In this document: piece by piece, positions 7,872 through 17,256 of the stretch
Numbering within the stretch: position 1 is the stretch's first letter
How the letters are laid out: every line of letters begins with the position of its first letter
NCBI GenBank assembly: GCA_963831235.1
Contig: CAWHPS010000053.1
Coordinates: 1-64,000, forward strand
Direction of reading: 5' to 3'
DNA length: 64,000 nucleotides
DNA from: CAWHPS01 sp963831235
Lineage (GTDB): Bacteria > Fibrobacterota > OXYB2-FULL-49-7 > JAEUSG01
Translations under genes and position numbers: made by a program
The notes under the pieces: generated by a model
What the model was told of the DNA's origin: nothing
Database searches by the model: none
What the model saw: only the letters and a program-made list of their open reading frames with translations

Positions 7872-8693
7872 TCATTTTTTGCCGGCAACAACTGCATACC
7901 ATTCTCCAAGCTCTCTCTCGCAAAATGGGAAAAGATTATTAATCCCAAGGGCAGCTTTTATGGCGTCCTTTTCCGAAACCAGTAAGCCCGATAATATTAG
8001 TCTACTTTTATTATGCATGTGGGTCCGAAACAAAGGAAAGATAGGGATCAATACTGAACTTATTATGTTGGCTGATATAATATCGAACTTTTCATCAGTT
8101 CTTATTGAATCCATTGTTCCTATAAATGGATGAATCTTTTCGCAATGGTTCTGGCTGATGTTTTCCGCAATATTTTCGAATATAGATGGATCGTTATCAA
8201 ATGCTGTGATATTTGTGAGCCCCCTTTTCTCGCCAATAATGGCAAGAAGCCCTGACCCGGTTCCAACATCAAGCATGGTTTTTGCGCTCTCTGATAACTG
8301 TTCAATGAATCCGGCGCACATTTTTGTTGTTTCATGATGGCCAGTGCCGAATGCCATTTTGGGTTCGATTAATATGGCTTTTTCAATTGGGATTTTATTA
8401 ACTATCCAGGGAGGCGTGGCCCAATAATTTTCTGTAAGCTGAACCGGTTTGAGATTTTTCTTCCATTCTAAATGCCAATCTTTATTTTCAACGGCAATTT
8501 TATTAAATGGAATTTTAAGGGATTGAAGGTGTTGTTCGGCTGCAGTAATTTTGTCAGCTTTGAAATAAGCGACATGCTCATTGCCTGATTTTTCCTCTAT
8601 CCCTTCACAACCAAGTGCGAATAATTCAGAGGAAATGGAATCTGCTGATTCCTCGTCAGGTTTAAAAATAATGCGTATATAGTTTTTGTTCAT
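7872..8693 (-). CDS. prmA: Ribosomal protein L11 methyltransferase PrmA
   Basis: 273 residues. The N-terminal ~100 residues are a small substrate-binding domain; the linker contains EWKKNLKPV typical of PrmA. The SAM domain shows IEPKMAFGTGHHETT, the family signature, then LDVGTGSGLLAIIGEKRG (SAM-binding motif I) and a motif IV ISANIIS. PrmA trimethylates amino groups of ribosomal protein L11 in the cytoplasm using S-adenosylmethionine. Length is slightly short for the family (about 290) but all motifs are present. The gene is monocistronic, facing away from the divergent polyprenyl synthase gene. Confidence 0.93.
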   Translation of the reverse strand: MNKNYIRIIFKPDEESADSISSELFALGCEGIEEKSGNEHVAYFKADKITAAEQHLQSLKIPFNKIAVENKDWHLEWKKNLKPVQLTENYWATPPWIVNKIPIEKAILIEPKMAFGTGHHETTKMCAGFIEQLSESAKTMLDVGTGSGLLAIIGEKRGLTNITAFDNDPSIFENIAENISQNHCEKIHPFIGTMDSIRTDEKFDIISANIISSVLIPIFPLFRTHMHNKSRLILSGLLVSEKDAIKAALGINNLFPFCERELGEWYAVVAGKK

Positions 8694-8853
8694 GTCAGGT
8701 AAAATAAATTGTGTATGATGTTTCTTGTAATCATTATTTGATATGCAGCCTGTTTAATTTAAAAGATCATCAGGAAAAAAAGTAAAAATGGGTAAAGGTA
8801 ATTGTGCCTTCATTCCTTGCTTATCGTTCACACTGATTTTTATTTTTATTTTA

Positions 8854-9828
8854 ATGAACACAAAAGAAACAAACAATCTGTTCTATCACGAACTGCAAAA
8901 GCTTTTGTCTGAAAAAAAGAGAATACTCAAGAGCGATATCGCAGCTTATACCCCGCTTCTGGAAAAGGTGCTCCATAGCTCAGGTAAGGGCATACGTCCT
9001 CTCATCATGCTGGTATTTTCCAGCAAAAACAACAAACCCGCAATTGATTCCACCTTTTATGCGGCTTGTCTTGAGATTCTCCACCTGGCAAGCCTTATAC
9101 AAGATGATGTTCTTGATGAAGCTGAAATACGTCGCGGAGATCCGGCCTTTTACAAGATGTTGGGTAAAAAGAATGCAATACTTACAGGTGATTTCTTTTG
9201 TGTCAGGATTTTCCGTGAGATAGAGAAGAGGGGAAATTATCCGGTACTCCGGGAATTTCTTGCATATTCCAATGAACTTGTAGAAGGTGAAATCGAAGAG
9301 GGTATGTCTCTTACAAGCACAGGACTTTCCGAAGCTGATTATTTAAGGATAATCGAAAAGAAAACAGGGTCACTTTTTGTTGTTGCCGCGGCCGTTGGTT
9401 CACATCTGAGCGGGTGCAACAACGAACAGGTTGAACTCGCGAGGAAGTTCGGCGCGAAATTCGGGACAGCCTTCCAGATTGTTGATGACGTCTCCGATAT
9501 TGTCAACCGCGAGGAAGCGTCCGGCAAAACACCCTTTACAGATATCAGAAACAATGTAATGACCCTGCCGACAATACATTTTGTAAGGAACCACGGAAAC
9601 TATGATAGGCTGAAATCCTTGATTTCTGAAGGGCTTTATGATGAAGCTGTAATGCTTCTTAATAAGCACGATTCAATTGATTATGCTGTTACTTGTGCAC
9701 ATCAAAATATGGCTGAAGCCATTAATGGAATCCAGGGTGGTTTTCCAAATGACACTGTCAAGGAATTGTCTATGATTGGTGAAAATTTATTTTTAAAGAT
9801 AAGTGAAGGAGTGCTGCATGGAATTTAA
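8854..9828 (+). CDS. Polyprenyl (octaprenyl/heptaprenyl-type) diphosphate synthase
   Basis: 324 residues when started at ATG 8854 (MNTKETNN); the frame opens at 8788, but the 22 extra residues are a hydrophobic stretch not typical of the family. The first Asp-rich motif is DDVLDEAEIRRG and the second is FQIVDDVSDI, both with the DDxxD core needed for Mg and allylic diphosphate. KGIRPL near the N-terminus is the isopentenyl diphosphate site. It elongates a C15 or C20 primer with several isopentenyl units to give the side chain of menaquinone or a similar long-chain lipid; the chain length cannot be told from sequence. It overlaps dapA by 11 bases, so it is in an operon with the lysine genes. 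Confidence 0.88.
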   Translation: MNTKETNNLFYHELQKLLSEKKRILKSDIAAYTPLLEKVLHSSGKGIRPLIMLVFSSKNNKPAIDSTFYAACLEILHLASLIQDDVLDEAEIRRGDPAFYKMLGKKNAILTGDFFCVRIFREIEKRGNYPVLREFLAYSNELVEGEIEEGMSLTSTGLSEADYLRIIEKKTGSLFVVAAAVGSHLSGCNNEQVELARKFGAKFGTAFQIVDDVSDIVNREEASGKTPFTDIRNNVMTLPTIHFVRNHGNYDRLKSLISEGLYDEAVMLLNKHDSIDYAVTCAHQNMAEAINGIQGGFPNDTVKELSMIGENLFLKISEGVLHGI

Positions 9829-10711
9829 AGGCGCATACGTCGCCATGGTCACCCCGTTTACCCCTGATAACAAGGTGGATGCGGGAAAGATTCGTGAAAT
9901 GGTGGAGTTTCAGATTAAAAACGGAACAGACGGTATTGTCCCGTGCGGAACAACAGGTGAATCCCCTACATTAAGTTGGGACGAGCACAAGCTTGTAGTC
10001 AAGACAGTTGTTGATGCTGCGCGCAAGCGGGTTCAGGTCATTGCCGGGGCTGGTTCAAACAACACACTCGAAGCCATTGACGCTGTTTTGTTTGCCAAAA
10101 AGGTTGGAGCGGATGCGGCGCTTGTTGTAAGTCCATATTACAACAGACCCACACAGGAAGGTTTGTTTCAGCATTTCAAGGCTGTTGCTGAAGAGGGGAA
10201 AATGCCAATCGTGGTTTATAACATCCAGGGGCGCACCGGTGTAAATATCGAGACGCCAACCATGGTTCGTCTTATGGATATTGAAAATATTGTTGCTGTC
10301 AAGGAGTCTTCTGGAAACATAAACCAGATATCAGATTTGATCTGCCAGTGTGGAACGAGGTTCGATGTCTTATCCGGAGATGACAGCATGACACTCCCTC
10401 TTTTGGCCTCAGGGGGCCAGGGCATAATCTCGGTTTTAGCCAACATTCTGCCAAAGGAAATGAAAGCCTTATGCGATTTGTTTTTCAAGGGCAATTTAAA
10501 GGGGTCTCTTAAAATGCACCAGAAGCTTTTCCCTCTCTTTAAGTCAATGTTCTATGAAACCAACCCTATTCCGGTCCGCGAGGCCATGAATCTTCTCGGA
10601 TGGAAAATCGGGGTACCACGGCTTCCTCTTACACCTCTTGCCCCGCAGTATCGGGAGAAACTAATAAAGGATCTTAAGGCTTTTGGTTTAGCCGTAAAGG
10701 GTCAGCAATGA
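9818..10711 (+). CDS. dapA: 4-hydroxy-tetrahydrodipicolinate synthase
   Basis: 297 residues. I chose ATG 9818 because GAAGGAG lies just upstream and the protein then begins MEFKGAYVAMVTPF like other DapA proteins. CGTTGESPTL carries the Thr pair of the active site (T45, T46), Y134 is in VVYNIQGRTG with R139 after it, and the Schiff-base lysine is K162 in VAVKESSGN. It condenses pyruvate with aspartate semialdehyde, the first committed step to diaminopimelate and lysine. It overlaps the preceding prenyl synthase and its stop overlaps the dapB start (ATGA), so the three are one transcription unit. Confidence 0.97.
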   Translation: MEFKGAYVAMVTPFTPDNKVDAGKIREMVEFQIKNGTDGIVPCGTTGESPTLSWDEHKLVVKTVVDAARKRVQVIAGAGSNNTLEAIDAVLFAKKVGADAALVVSPYYNRPTQEGLFQHFKAVAEEGKMPIVVYNIQGRTGVNIETPTMVRLMDIENIVAVKESSGNINQISDLICQCGTRFDVLSGDDSMTLPLLASGGQGIISVLANILPKEMKALCDLFFKGNLKGSLKMHQKLFPLFKSMFYETNPIPVREAMNLLGWKIGVPRLPLTPLAPQYREKLIKDLKAFGLAVKGQQ

Positions 10712-11511
10712 TCAAAACCGCTGTTGCGGGCTGCGCTGGTCGAATGGGGCAGAGTATCATCTCTGCATTATCAGAAAGCGCCCATGCGAAAACTGCTGTG
10801 GCTTATGAGGTCAAAAATCATCCCTTTGTTGGGCGGGACTCGGGGCTTGTTGCGGGTGTTGGTGAAAACAAGGTTTTAATTGCTGATTCTGTTGAAGCTG
10901 CTAAGGGCTGCGATGTGCTCATAGATTTTACAACACCGGATTCAACCGAAGCTAACATCAGGTTCTGCGAAAAGAATAACATAAAAATGATTATCGCAAC
11001 TACAGGTCTTGGCGAGGCTCAAAAAGAGCTTATCAAACAGGCCTCTCAGAAGATCGCCATTGTCTTTGCACCTAATATGGGAGTAGGCATAAATGTACTT
11101 CTTGACATTGTAAAGAAGATGGCCTCGCTGCTTGGAGACTCTTATGACATTGAAATAGTCGAAACCCATCATAACAAAAAAAAGGACGCTCCTAGCGGGA
11201 CGGCCCTGGGGCTTGCCGAGGCAGTTGCAGAAGGGCTTAACGTCGGGCTTGATACGCACGCTGTTTATGGGCGTCGTGGGATGGTCGGTGCGCGCAAGAA
11301 AAAAGAAATTGGCATACATGCGGTCCGCGGCGGTGACATCATTGGCGAGCATACGGTTATTTTTGCAGGCAATGGCGAAAAGATTGAGGTCTCCCATTCT
11401 GTCATAAGCCGTGATGTTTTTGCAAAAGGGGCTGTACGTGCAACGGAATTTCTTGCCGGCCGGAAATCAGGTCTTTACAACATGCAGGATGTTCTCGGTC
11501 TAAGGGCATAA
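10708..11511 (+). CDS. dapB: 4-hydroxy-tetrahydrodipicolinate reductase
   Basis: 267 residues, the usual length. The NAD(P)H-binding loop is GCAGRMGQSI near the N-terminus, the DapB signature ETHHNKKKDAPSGTA carries the catalytic His and Lys, and the C-terminal part (GIHAVRGGDIIGEHTV) is the dimer/tetramer domain. It reduces the DapA product in diaminopimelate and lysine synthesis. The ATGA overlap with dapA at 10708 shows translational coupling. Only 28 bases separate it from the glycosyltransferase that opens the biotin-like cluster, so transcription may continue. Confidence 0.97.
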   Translation: MIKTAVAGCAGRMGQSIISALSESAHAKTAVAYEVKNHPFVGRDSGLVAGVGENKVLIADSVEAAKGCDVLIDFTTPDSTEANIRFCEKNNIKMIIATTGLGEAQKELIKQASQKIAIVFAPNMGVGINVLLDIVKKMASLLGDSYDIEIVETHHNKKKDAPSGTALGLAEAVAEGLNVGLDTHAVYGRRGMVGARKKKEIGIHAVRGGDIIGEHTVIFAGNGEKIEVSHSVISRDVFAKGAVRATEFLAGRKSGLYNMQDVLGLRA

Positions 11512-11539
11512 CCAATCGGTTTTTACGTTTTTCTGTGAA

Positions 11540-12406
11540 ATGAAAACAATAACAGTAATAATCCCGACCCATAACAGAATTGATAAGCTCAGGAACCTGC
11601 TCGAATCGCTTGACTGCCAGACATTGTCAAAAGAACATTTCGATATATTGGTGGTTGACGACGGCTCAACAGATGGGACTTCATCTTTTCTAAAAGAAAA
11701 AGGCATTCCGCATATTTCTCAGCCAAATAAGGGGCCGGCTGCAGCAAGGAATGCCGGAGTACAAAAAACATCCACGCCTGCTCTATTGTTTATTGATGAT
11801 GATGCCATTGCTGACAAAGGCTGGCTTGAGGCAGCTTATGAGCTAATTTTAAACCAGACAGGAGATTTTGTTGCAGAAGGCGATGTAGTAATGACAGGGG
11901 AGGATCTCCCCATGTCTCATAGCGTCAACCATATAGGGCCTAACGGATGCTTGACATGTAATCTCCTGGTAACGCGTGGCCTCCTTGAAACTGTCGGGGG
12001 TTTTAACGAACAATTCAAATACCCCATTAACGAGGATTTTGATTTCTTTATTCGTGTTCGAAAAATAATTTCCATCAGGTATCTGTCTCGCATGAAGGTT
12101 TATCATCCGGTCTATCCTCTCAAGTTTTGCAAAACGCTCTTTGATTCATATTCCTTTGCCTGGCATCGCATTGAATCAGATTACCTTTTGTTTAATCTTC
12201 ATCCCGAGGAATTCAAGACTGTCAAGGCGGTTTCGACAGCCAAAGCCTCCATCAAAAGGCTTTCCTTGCAGTATCTACGCTTATACGGTTTTCGAAATCC
12301 GGTCCAGCTTGTTTTGCATCCTGCTAAAGGCATTATGTGGCTTATTGTATGTGCTGCACGGCAGGCATGTTTCATAACCTTGACCATCAGGGGTTACCTG
12401 AAATGA
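11540..12406 (+). CDS. Family 2 glycosyltransferase
   Basis: 288 residues. TVIIPTHNRIDKL at the N-terminus, VVDDGSTDGT (UDP-binding), LFIDDDA (metal-binding DxD equivalent) and NEDFDFFIRVRK with the acceptor-side ED are the GT-A features of family GT2. No convincing transmembrane segments, so it is probably cytoplasmic or peripheral. It transfers a sugar from a nucleotide sugar, acceptor unknown. Its stop overlaps the start of the SDR gene by four bases, and it is the first gene of a tightly packed run ending in bioD. Its place in a biotin operon is unexplained; it may be a passenger or may belong to a lipid-linked product. Confidence 0.85.
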   Translation: MKTITVIIPTHNRIDKLRNLLESLDCQTLSKEHFDILVVDDGSTDGTSSFLKEKGIPHISQPNKGPAAARNAGVQKTSTPALLFIDDDAIADKGWLEAAYELILNQTGDFVAEGDVVMTGEDLPMSHSVNHIGPNGCLTCNLLVTRGLLETVGGFNEQFKYPINEDFDFFIRVRKIISIRYLSRMKVYHPVYPLKFCKTLFDSYSFAWHRIESDYLLFNLHPEEFKTVKAVSTAKASIKRLSLQYLRLYGFRNPVQLVLHPAKGIMWLIVCAARQACFITLTIRGYLK

Positions 12407-13095
12407 AAACAGCCCTTGTTACGGGCGGCTCAGGCGGACTTGGGCTCTGCCTCGTGCGGAAGTTCCTTGAATCAGGATATAGGGTCATCACATTGTCAAG
12501 ACGTGGAACATCTGAGAATGGCGCTGAGTCACATTGTGTTGACCTTCGCAATGATACGGAAGTGGGTGATTTTATCCACAGTATCAAATCAAGCGTAGAG
12601 AAGCTGGATGTGCTTGTAAATAACGCGGCAATCTCATCTGCAGCGCGAATTTTAAATGCCTCAGAGGAAAGTTTTGATGAAACTCTTAAGGTTAATTTTA
12701 TTTCAGCGCAGAAACTTACCGAAGCTTTTCTTCCTTTGATTGCAACAAATGGCGCGATTGTAAATATAATTTCGAGGGTCGGTTTTGAAGGAAGAATCGG
12801 TCTATGCGCGTATGCTTCCTCAAAAGGTCTCCTTGCCGGATATACGCTTCATCTTGCAGAGAGGTGCCGGCACGTGGGTGTCCGTGTGTATGGTGTCAAT
12901 CCGGGCTTCATGGTTACGGACATGGTCAATGAAAATGCTGTAATGCTTCAGAAAAAAGAATCGCTTCTTGGCGTTGTTTCCGTTCCGGAAAGGAGCGCTG
13001 ATATGATATATTTAATTATAAAAGATGAGACTGGAATAGGACCGATAATAGATATTGACAGCAGGATATACCAATCATGGAACGTATTGTCATAA
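12403..13095 (+). CDS. Short-chain dehydrogenase/reductase (FabG-like)
   Basis: 230 residues from ATG 12403 (MKTALVTGGSGGLG), which follows the ATGA overlap with the glycosyltransferase; the longer frame from 12337 would place the nucleotide site too far in. The motif TGGSGGLG binds NAD(P)H, NNAAIS is the NNAG equivalent, and the catalytic pair is Y-x3-K in AYASSKG with S in IISRVG. FabG-like enzymes reduce 3-ketoacyl-ACP. Lying directly before a FabF-like ketosynthase and bioF, it may reduce the ketoacyl intermediates of pimelate synthesis; this is inference. It is a little shorter than FabG (about 245). It overlaps the ketosynthase gene by 19 bases. Confidence 0.85.
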   Translation: MKTALVTGGSGGLGLCLVRKFLESGYRVITLSRRGTSENGAESHCVDLRNDTEVGDFIHSIKSSVEKLDVLVNNAAISSAARILNASEESFDETLKVNFISAQKLTEAFLPLIATNGAIVNIISRVGFEGRIGLCAYASSKGLLAGYTLHLAERCRHVGVRVYGVNPGFMVTDMVNENAVMLQKKESLLGVVSVPERSADMIYLIIKDETGIGPIIDIDSRIYQSWNVLS

Positions 13096-14219
13096 CCGGC
13101 ATGGGGCTTGTAACGCCTCTCGGCCATCATTGCGATTTGGTTTTCCAACGTTTGCTTTCAGGTACGAGTGCTGTTAAAGCCTCGCCGTTTAAAGAGGCCC
13201 CATTTTTTTGTACGCTCCGCAATTATCCATTGCCAGAAAGATATGATCGTTCCATGGAGCTTGCCATTGCATGCACACGCGCCGCACTTCAAGATGCAGG
13301 GGCTTCTTTTCCATTGAATGACAGGACTTCGCTTTACATCAGCTCCACCAAAGGGGGAATGAATTCCTTCAGCAGTGAAATGGCCGGAAATTTTATGCCG
13401 AATTTCATGGCAGATGGATCGAGCCGTTTAACAGCACTTGAATTAGGGCTTTCCGGCGCATGCTATAATGTTGTTGCAGCTTGTGCTACCGGAATATTTG
13501 CAATGTCATCAGCAGTGCGCGCCATTCTTTCCGGCGAATGCGATCAGGCTGTGGTCGGGGCATCAGAATCCGCACTTACCGAACTTGTTTTGTCGGGGTT
13601 TGGGAAAATGGGGGTGCTTACAAAAAAATGCATGAGCCCCTTCAGACTCGGGCGTGACGGTTTTGTCCCTGGAGAAGGCGCTGCTGTTTTTACCCTTGAA
13701 AAGGAATCAAACGCAAAAGCACGCAATACCAGGGTTTACGCCGTAATAGCGGGTATGGCTGCCATGACGGACAAGGAAGATATTGTAAGATTTGATACAG
13801 CAGGCAGGTCAATAAGAGGTGCCATTGCGCTTTCTCTTCAGAATGCGGGTTTAAGCCCTGAGGACATTGATGCAATTTGTGTTCATGGAACCGCTACGGC
13901 AAACAATGACCTTTGCGAGGCAAACGGCATCAAGCTTGCCATGGGCCGTTACGGCAAGGAGGTTGACTGCTTTGGAATCAAGCCATCACTTGGACATACA
14001 CTCGGTGCGTCAGCTGCGATTGAGCTTGGGATTTCAATCCTTGCCATGCTAAGCGGCAGGCTTCCACCTACACTTGGTGTCGGCGAAAGAGATCCTGAAT
14101 GCCTGATTAATATCACGGATAAAGCAAAATCAATTAACATTAAAAGAGTCATGTCGCTTAATTTCGGTTTTGGCGGGCATATAGGTGTGATAATAATCGA
14201 AAAGGCGGATTGTTTATGA
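13077..14219 (+). CDS. Beta-ketoacyl-ACP synthase, FabF/KAS II-like
   Basis: 380 residues, shorter than FabF (about 410). The catalytic triad is C136 in VVAACATG, H270 in CVHGTATANND and H307 in SLGHTLGASA, so it is a full Cys-His-His elongating ketosynthase. FGFGGHIGVI near the end is the usual C-terminal loop. The enzyme condenses acyl-ACP with malonyl-ACP. It overlaps the SDR gene by 19 bases and bioF by 4, so it is cotranslated with biotin genes; a role in building the pimeloyl chain is likely but inferred. Alternatively it could supply another acyl chain used by the upstream glycosyltransferase. Confidence 0.87.
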   Translation: MERIVITGMGLVTPLGHHCDLVFQRLLSGTSAVKASPFKEAPFFCTLRNYPLPERYDRSMELAIACTRAALQDAGASFPLNDRTSLYISSTKGGMNSFSSEMAGNFMPNFMADGSSRLTALELGLSGACYNVVAACATGIFAMSSAVRAILSGECDQAVVGASESALTELVLSGFGKMGVLTKKCMSPFRLGRDGFVPGEGAAVFTLEKESNAKARNTRVYAVIAGMAAMTDKEDIVRFDTAGRSIRGAIALSLQNAGLSPEDIDAICVHGTATANNDLCEANGIKLAMGRYGKEVDCFGIKPSLGHTLGASAAIELGISILAMLSGRLPPTLGVGERDPECLINITDKAKSINIKRVMSLNFGFGGHIGVIIIEKADCL

Positions 14220-15373
14220 GTCTTACCTGGGTTGACGAAGCGATAAAAGAGATTGATTCGTCCGGTCTTTTAAGGAGGCTTAAAACAATAAGACAGGGAG
14301 ATGGCAGGACGATATCTGTAAACGGAAAGCCGGCAATTGATTTTGCGGGAAATGACTACCTGGGACTTAAAAGCCACCCTGATATAAAAAAAGCGGCTAT
14401 TGATGCGGTCACTGCTTTTGGAATGGGCGCCGGGGCTTCAAGGCTTTTGAGCGGGAATCATCATTTGTACGAAGAATTGGAAAAAGAGATTGCTGATTAT
14501 AAACAATATCAGGATGCACTGATTTTCAACAGCGGTTATGTTTTGAATTTGTCCGTTATACAGGCATTAATCGGCAAAGGAGATGCTGTAATACTTGATC
14601 GGCTTGACCATGCAAGTCTGATTGATGGTGCACGATTATCAGGCGCTAAAATCATGGTTTATCCTCATGCTGATATGAACGGTCTTGAGAAGGCACTGAA
14701 GTCAGCTGCAAGATTCAGAAGGCGGCTTATTGTGACTGATACGATATTCAGCATGGACGGAGACATTGCGCCGTTGAAAGATATTGCCGTCCTTTCAAGT
14801 AAATATGATGCAATGGTTTTAGCTGATGAGGCCCATGCAACAGGAGTTATAGGGACTCATGGTGTTGGTGCGGTGGAAATGGCCGGATTAAGTGGCAGGA
14901 TTGAAATTGTGATGGGTACTTTTTCAAAGGCATTGGGCTCGCTTGGAGCATATCTTGTTTGCGGAAAAAAACTTAAAGTGTATATGGTCAACACTGCGCG
15001 GGGTCTGATTTATACCACAGCGATGCCTCCTTCTGTAGTTGCAGCATCACTTATGGCCATAAAGATTGCAAGGGATTCAGATGACCGTAGAAAAAGGCTT
15101 TCCTGGAATGCGACAAGACTCAGACAGCTATTGAATAACAATGGTTTTGACACTGGAAAAAGCGAAACTCCGATTATCCCGGTAATTGTAAAAGATGAAA
15201 AAGAAGCTGTGTCTATATCAGAAAAGCTGCTCTCGAATGGATATTACGCACCGGCCATACGTTTCCCTACTGTTAAAAAAGGTATGGCACGGCTTCGTAT
15301 CACACTATCATCAGAACATACTGATGCGGAGATAGATGGGCTTGCAGCAAGTATTTGTGGGGCTGTTTCATGA
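14216..15373 (+). CDS. bioF: 8-amino-7-oxononanoate synthase
   Basis: 385 residues from ATG 14216, which overlaps the ketosynthase stop; an in-frame TTG at 14210 is less likely. FAGNDYLGL, GAGASRLLSGNH, FNSGYVLN, DRLDHASLIDG, DEAHATGVIG and GTFSKALGS are the alpha-oxoamine synthase motifs; the last holds the PLP lysine. It condenses pimeloyl-ACP or -CoA with alanine, releasing CO2, to make the biotin precursor KAPA. The bioD gene follows with an ATGA overlap, which supports biotin rather than another alpha-oxoamine product. No bioA or bioB is in the window. Confidence 0.93.
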   Translation: MSLTWVDEAIKEIDSSGLLRRLKTIRQGDGRTISVNGKPAIDFAGNDYLGLKSHPDIKKAAIDAVTAFGMGAGASRLLSGNHHLYEELEKEIADYKQYQDALIFNSGYVLNLSVIQALIGKGDAVILDRLDHASLIDGARLSGAKIMVYPHADMNGLEKALKSAARFRRRLIVTDTIFSMDGDIAPLKDIAVLSSKYDAMVLADEAHATGVIGTHGVGAVEMAGLSGRIEIVMGTFSKALGSLGAYLVCGKKLKVYMVNTARGLIYTTAMPPSVVAASLMAIKIARDSDDRRKRLSWNATRLRQLLNNNGFDTGKSETPIIPVIVKDEKEAVSISEKLLSNGYYAPAIRFPTVKKGMARLRITLSSEHTDAEIDGLAASICGAVS

Positions 15374-16077
15374 AGAATAACCACGGGCTTTTTATAACTG
15401 GCACGGATACTGATGTGGGGAAAACCATTTTTACATCAGTCCTGGCAGGAGTACTGGATAAAAAGGGGTATGATTTCGGGATTCAGAAACCCATTCAGAC
15501 AGGTATGTCCAATGAAAAATGTACGGATTTGGAAGTTTATAAAAAGTTTACAAAAATAAAAGACAATGAAAACCTGGTTATCCCTGAAAGGTTCAGAGAA
15601 CCCCAGGCGCCTATTATTTCAGCGGAATTGGAAAATCGCAAGGTTCGAATTGAAAACATCATGGAATCTTTTTATATTTTAAATCACAAACACAAAAACA
15701 TGCTCATTGAAGGCATTGGTGGTGTCATGGTGCCTATAACAAATTCGGTTATGGTAGTTGATTTAATACGAATATTCCGGCTGCCGGTGCTTATAGTTTC
15801 GAGGCCGACTCTTGGGACCATAAATCATACATGCCTTACCGCTGATTTTCTTAAGAGACGGGGTATTGCAATTGCAGGTATTGTATTCAGTGGCGTGGTT
15901 CAATCGGAAAACAGTATCTTCATTAGAGTAATGGAACAGATAAAGCGTATTTCGCGCGTACCGATTCTGGGTTATTTGGAAAAACATGATTTCTTTAAAT
16001 CAGCCCCTGATGGGATTGTCAAAAGAGCTGAGAAAACTTTGAAATTGGATGGGATCTTAAAATTTTTCAAGAAGTGA
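15370..16077 (+). CDS. bioD: Dethiobiotin synthetase
   Basis: 235 residues from ATG 15370, overlapping the bioF stop. GTDTDVGKT (residues 11-19) is the P-loop specific to BioD, KPIQTG carries the conserved Lys/Thr, and EGIGGVMVPI is the second signature. It closes the ureido ring of dethiobiotin from DAPA, CO2 and ATP. This is the last gene of the overlapped run; the next gene starts only 3 bases later but encodes an unrelated envelope protein. The C-terminus (about 225-235) is Lys-rich. Confidence 0.95.
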   Translation: MKNNHGLFITGTDTDVGKTIFTSVLAGVLDKKGYDFGIQKPIQTGMSNEKCTDLEVYKKFTKIKDNENLVIPERFREPQAPIISAELENRKVRIENIMESFYILNHKHKNMLIEGIGGVMVPITNSVMVVDLIRIFRLPVLIVSRPTLGTINHTCLTADFLKRRGIAIAGIVFSGVVQSENSIFIRVMEQIKRISRVPILGYLEKHDFFKSAPDGIVKRAEKTLKLDGILKFFKK

Positions 16078-16080
16078 GTT

Positions 16081-17253
16081 ATGAAAACACTAACAGCAAT
16101 GTTTTTTATTTTTGCAATTATAATGGTTGCATCAGCCTTACCTGTTGATTCCTTAAAAGCAAGACCTGATTCCGTAAAAGTAAAAGTCGATTCATTAAAT
16201 GCATCTTCAGTCAAAACTGATTCCTCTGATTCCAAATCAAATCTGCCAATGGAAAAGTCAGTTTCAGATTCAATTCAGAAGCCTGCTTCTGATACCTCAA
16301 AGCAGGCATTGCTCCCCTGCAAAATGGATATATCAGGCCAGGAAACAAGGAATTACCGCAAAGCCCTTACAAAGGATAAAAAGGCCCCAAAGGAAGAGGA
16401 GACGGATGTTATCCGCACCTATAAAGGGAATGTAAATCAGCTTAAATCCCCGAAAAAAGCCTTTTTCCTGTCATTTTTATTTCCGGGCCTTGGAGAATAT
16501 TACGCTCATGGCGGGATTATCAGGGTGGGGATTCCTGTTGCCATTGAACTTGGAAGTTATGCCTCAGCCTTTATCTTCAAGAGCAAATATAATGATTTAA
16601 CAACAAAATATCAGCGCCATGCTGACGCGCATTTCAGCCATGATAGGTTTTATTCATGGCATCATAAAGTCCTATCTGATTCAGGAAATATTGTAGTGCC
16701 CGATTCAATGGGCGAGGTTTCTTTATATTTGAATGTCTATAGCAGGAAGACAAATGATTATTATGAAATGATCTCAAAATACGATGTTTTTACTCAGGGC
16801 TGGGAAGATGCTTACCCTAATATGATTGACTCCAACTATAAATATATGTCCCGTACCCCAAACCTGGGCTCAAACCCTCAAAGATATAGAGCCTATGCCA
16901 TCGACTCTGTGCGGGAAGCGAATGGGGTGGTTACAGACACATTCTGGACAGCTTATCATGATCCCGGTACCAATAAGCGTCCGTTCCTTCATGGAAAGTC
17001 ACAGTATCAGTTAACCAACATGGATATGCGGACAACTGCCAACGAAATGGGCGACAATATCAAATATGCTTTTTATGCAATGATAATTAACCGTATCGTA
17101 AGCTCCATTGATGCGGTGCTTGCCGCAACTTCATATAATAGGATGCTAACTGGCGGAAGCCTGACTTACATGGACAAGGTTCGTTTTCAACCTGTAAAGG
17201 TAGGTGTTTCGGAACTTTATGCAAATGGAGTATCTGTATCATATCAATTCTAA
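16081..17253 (+). CDS. DUF5683-like envelope protein (paralogue 1)
   Basis: 390 residues. A signal peptide (MKTLTAMFFIFAIIMVASALP) is followed by ~100 residues rich in Ser, Asp, Lys and Val, then SPKKAFFLSFLFPGLGEYYAHGG, the hydrophobic hairpin typical of DUF5683 proteins. The remaining ~240 residues are Tyr-rich and end VSVSYQF, an aromatic C-terminus like that of outer-membrane proteins. The role is unknown. It begins 3 bases after bioD and is followed after 3 bases by a gene of the same build, so they are an adjacent paralogous pair, probably cotranscribed. Confidence 0.65.
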   Translation: MKTLTAMFFIFAIIMVASALPVDSLKARPDSVKVKVDSLNASSVKTDSSDSKSNLPMEKSVSDSIQKPASDTSKQALLPCKMDISGQETRNYRKALTKDKKAPKEEETDVIRTYKGNVNQLKSPKKAFFLSFLFPGLGEYYAHGGIIRVGIPVAIELGSYASAFIFKSKYNDLTTKYQRHADAHFSHDRFYSWHHKVLSDSGNIVVPDSMGEVSLYLNVYSRKTNDYYEMISKYDVFTQGWEDAYPNMIDSNYKYMSRTPNLGSNPQRYRAYAIDSVREANGVVTDTFWTAYHDPGTNKRPFLHGKSQYQLTNMDMRTTANEMGDNIKYAFYAMIINRIVSSIDAVLAATSYNRMLTGGSLTYMDKVRFQPVKVGVSELYANGVSVSYQF

Positions 17254-17256
17254 AAT

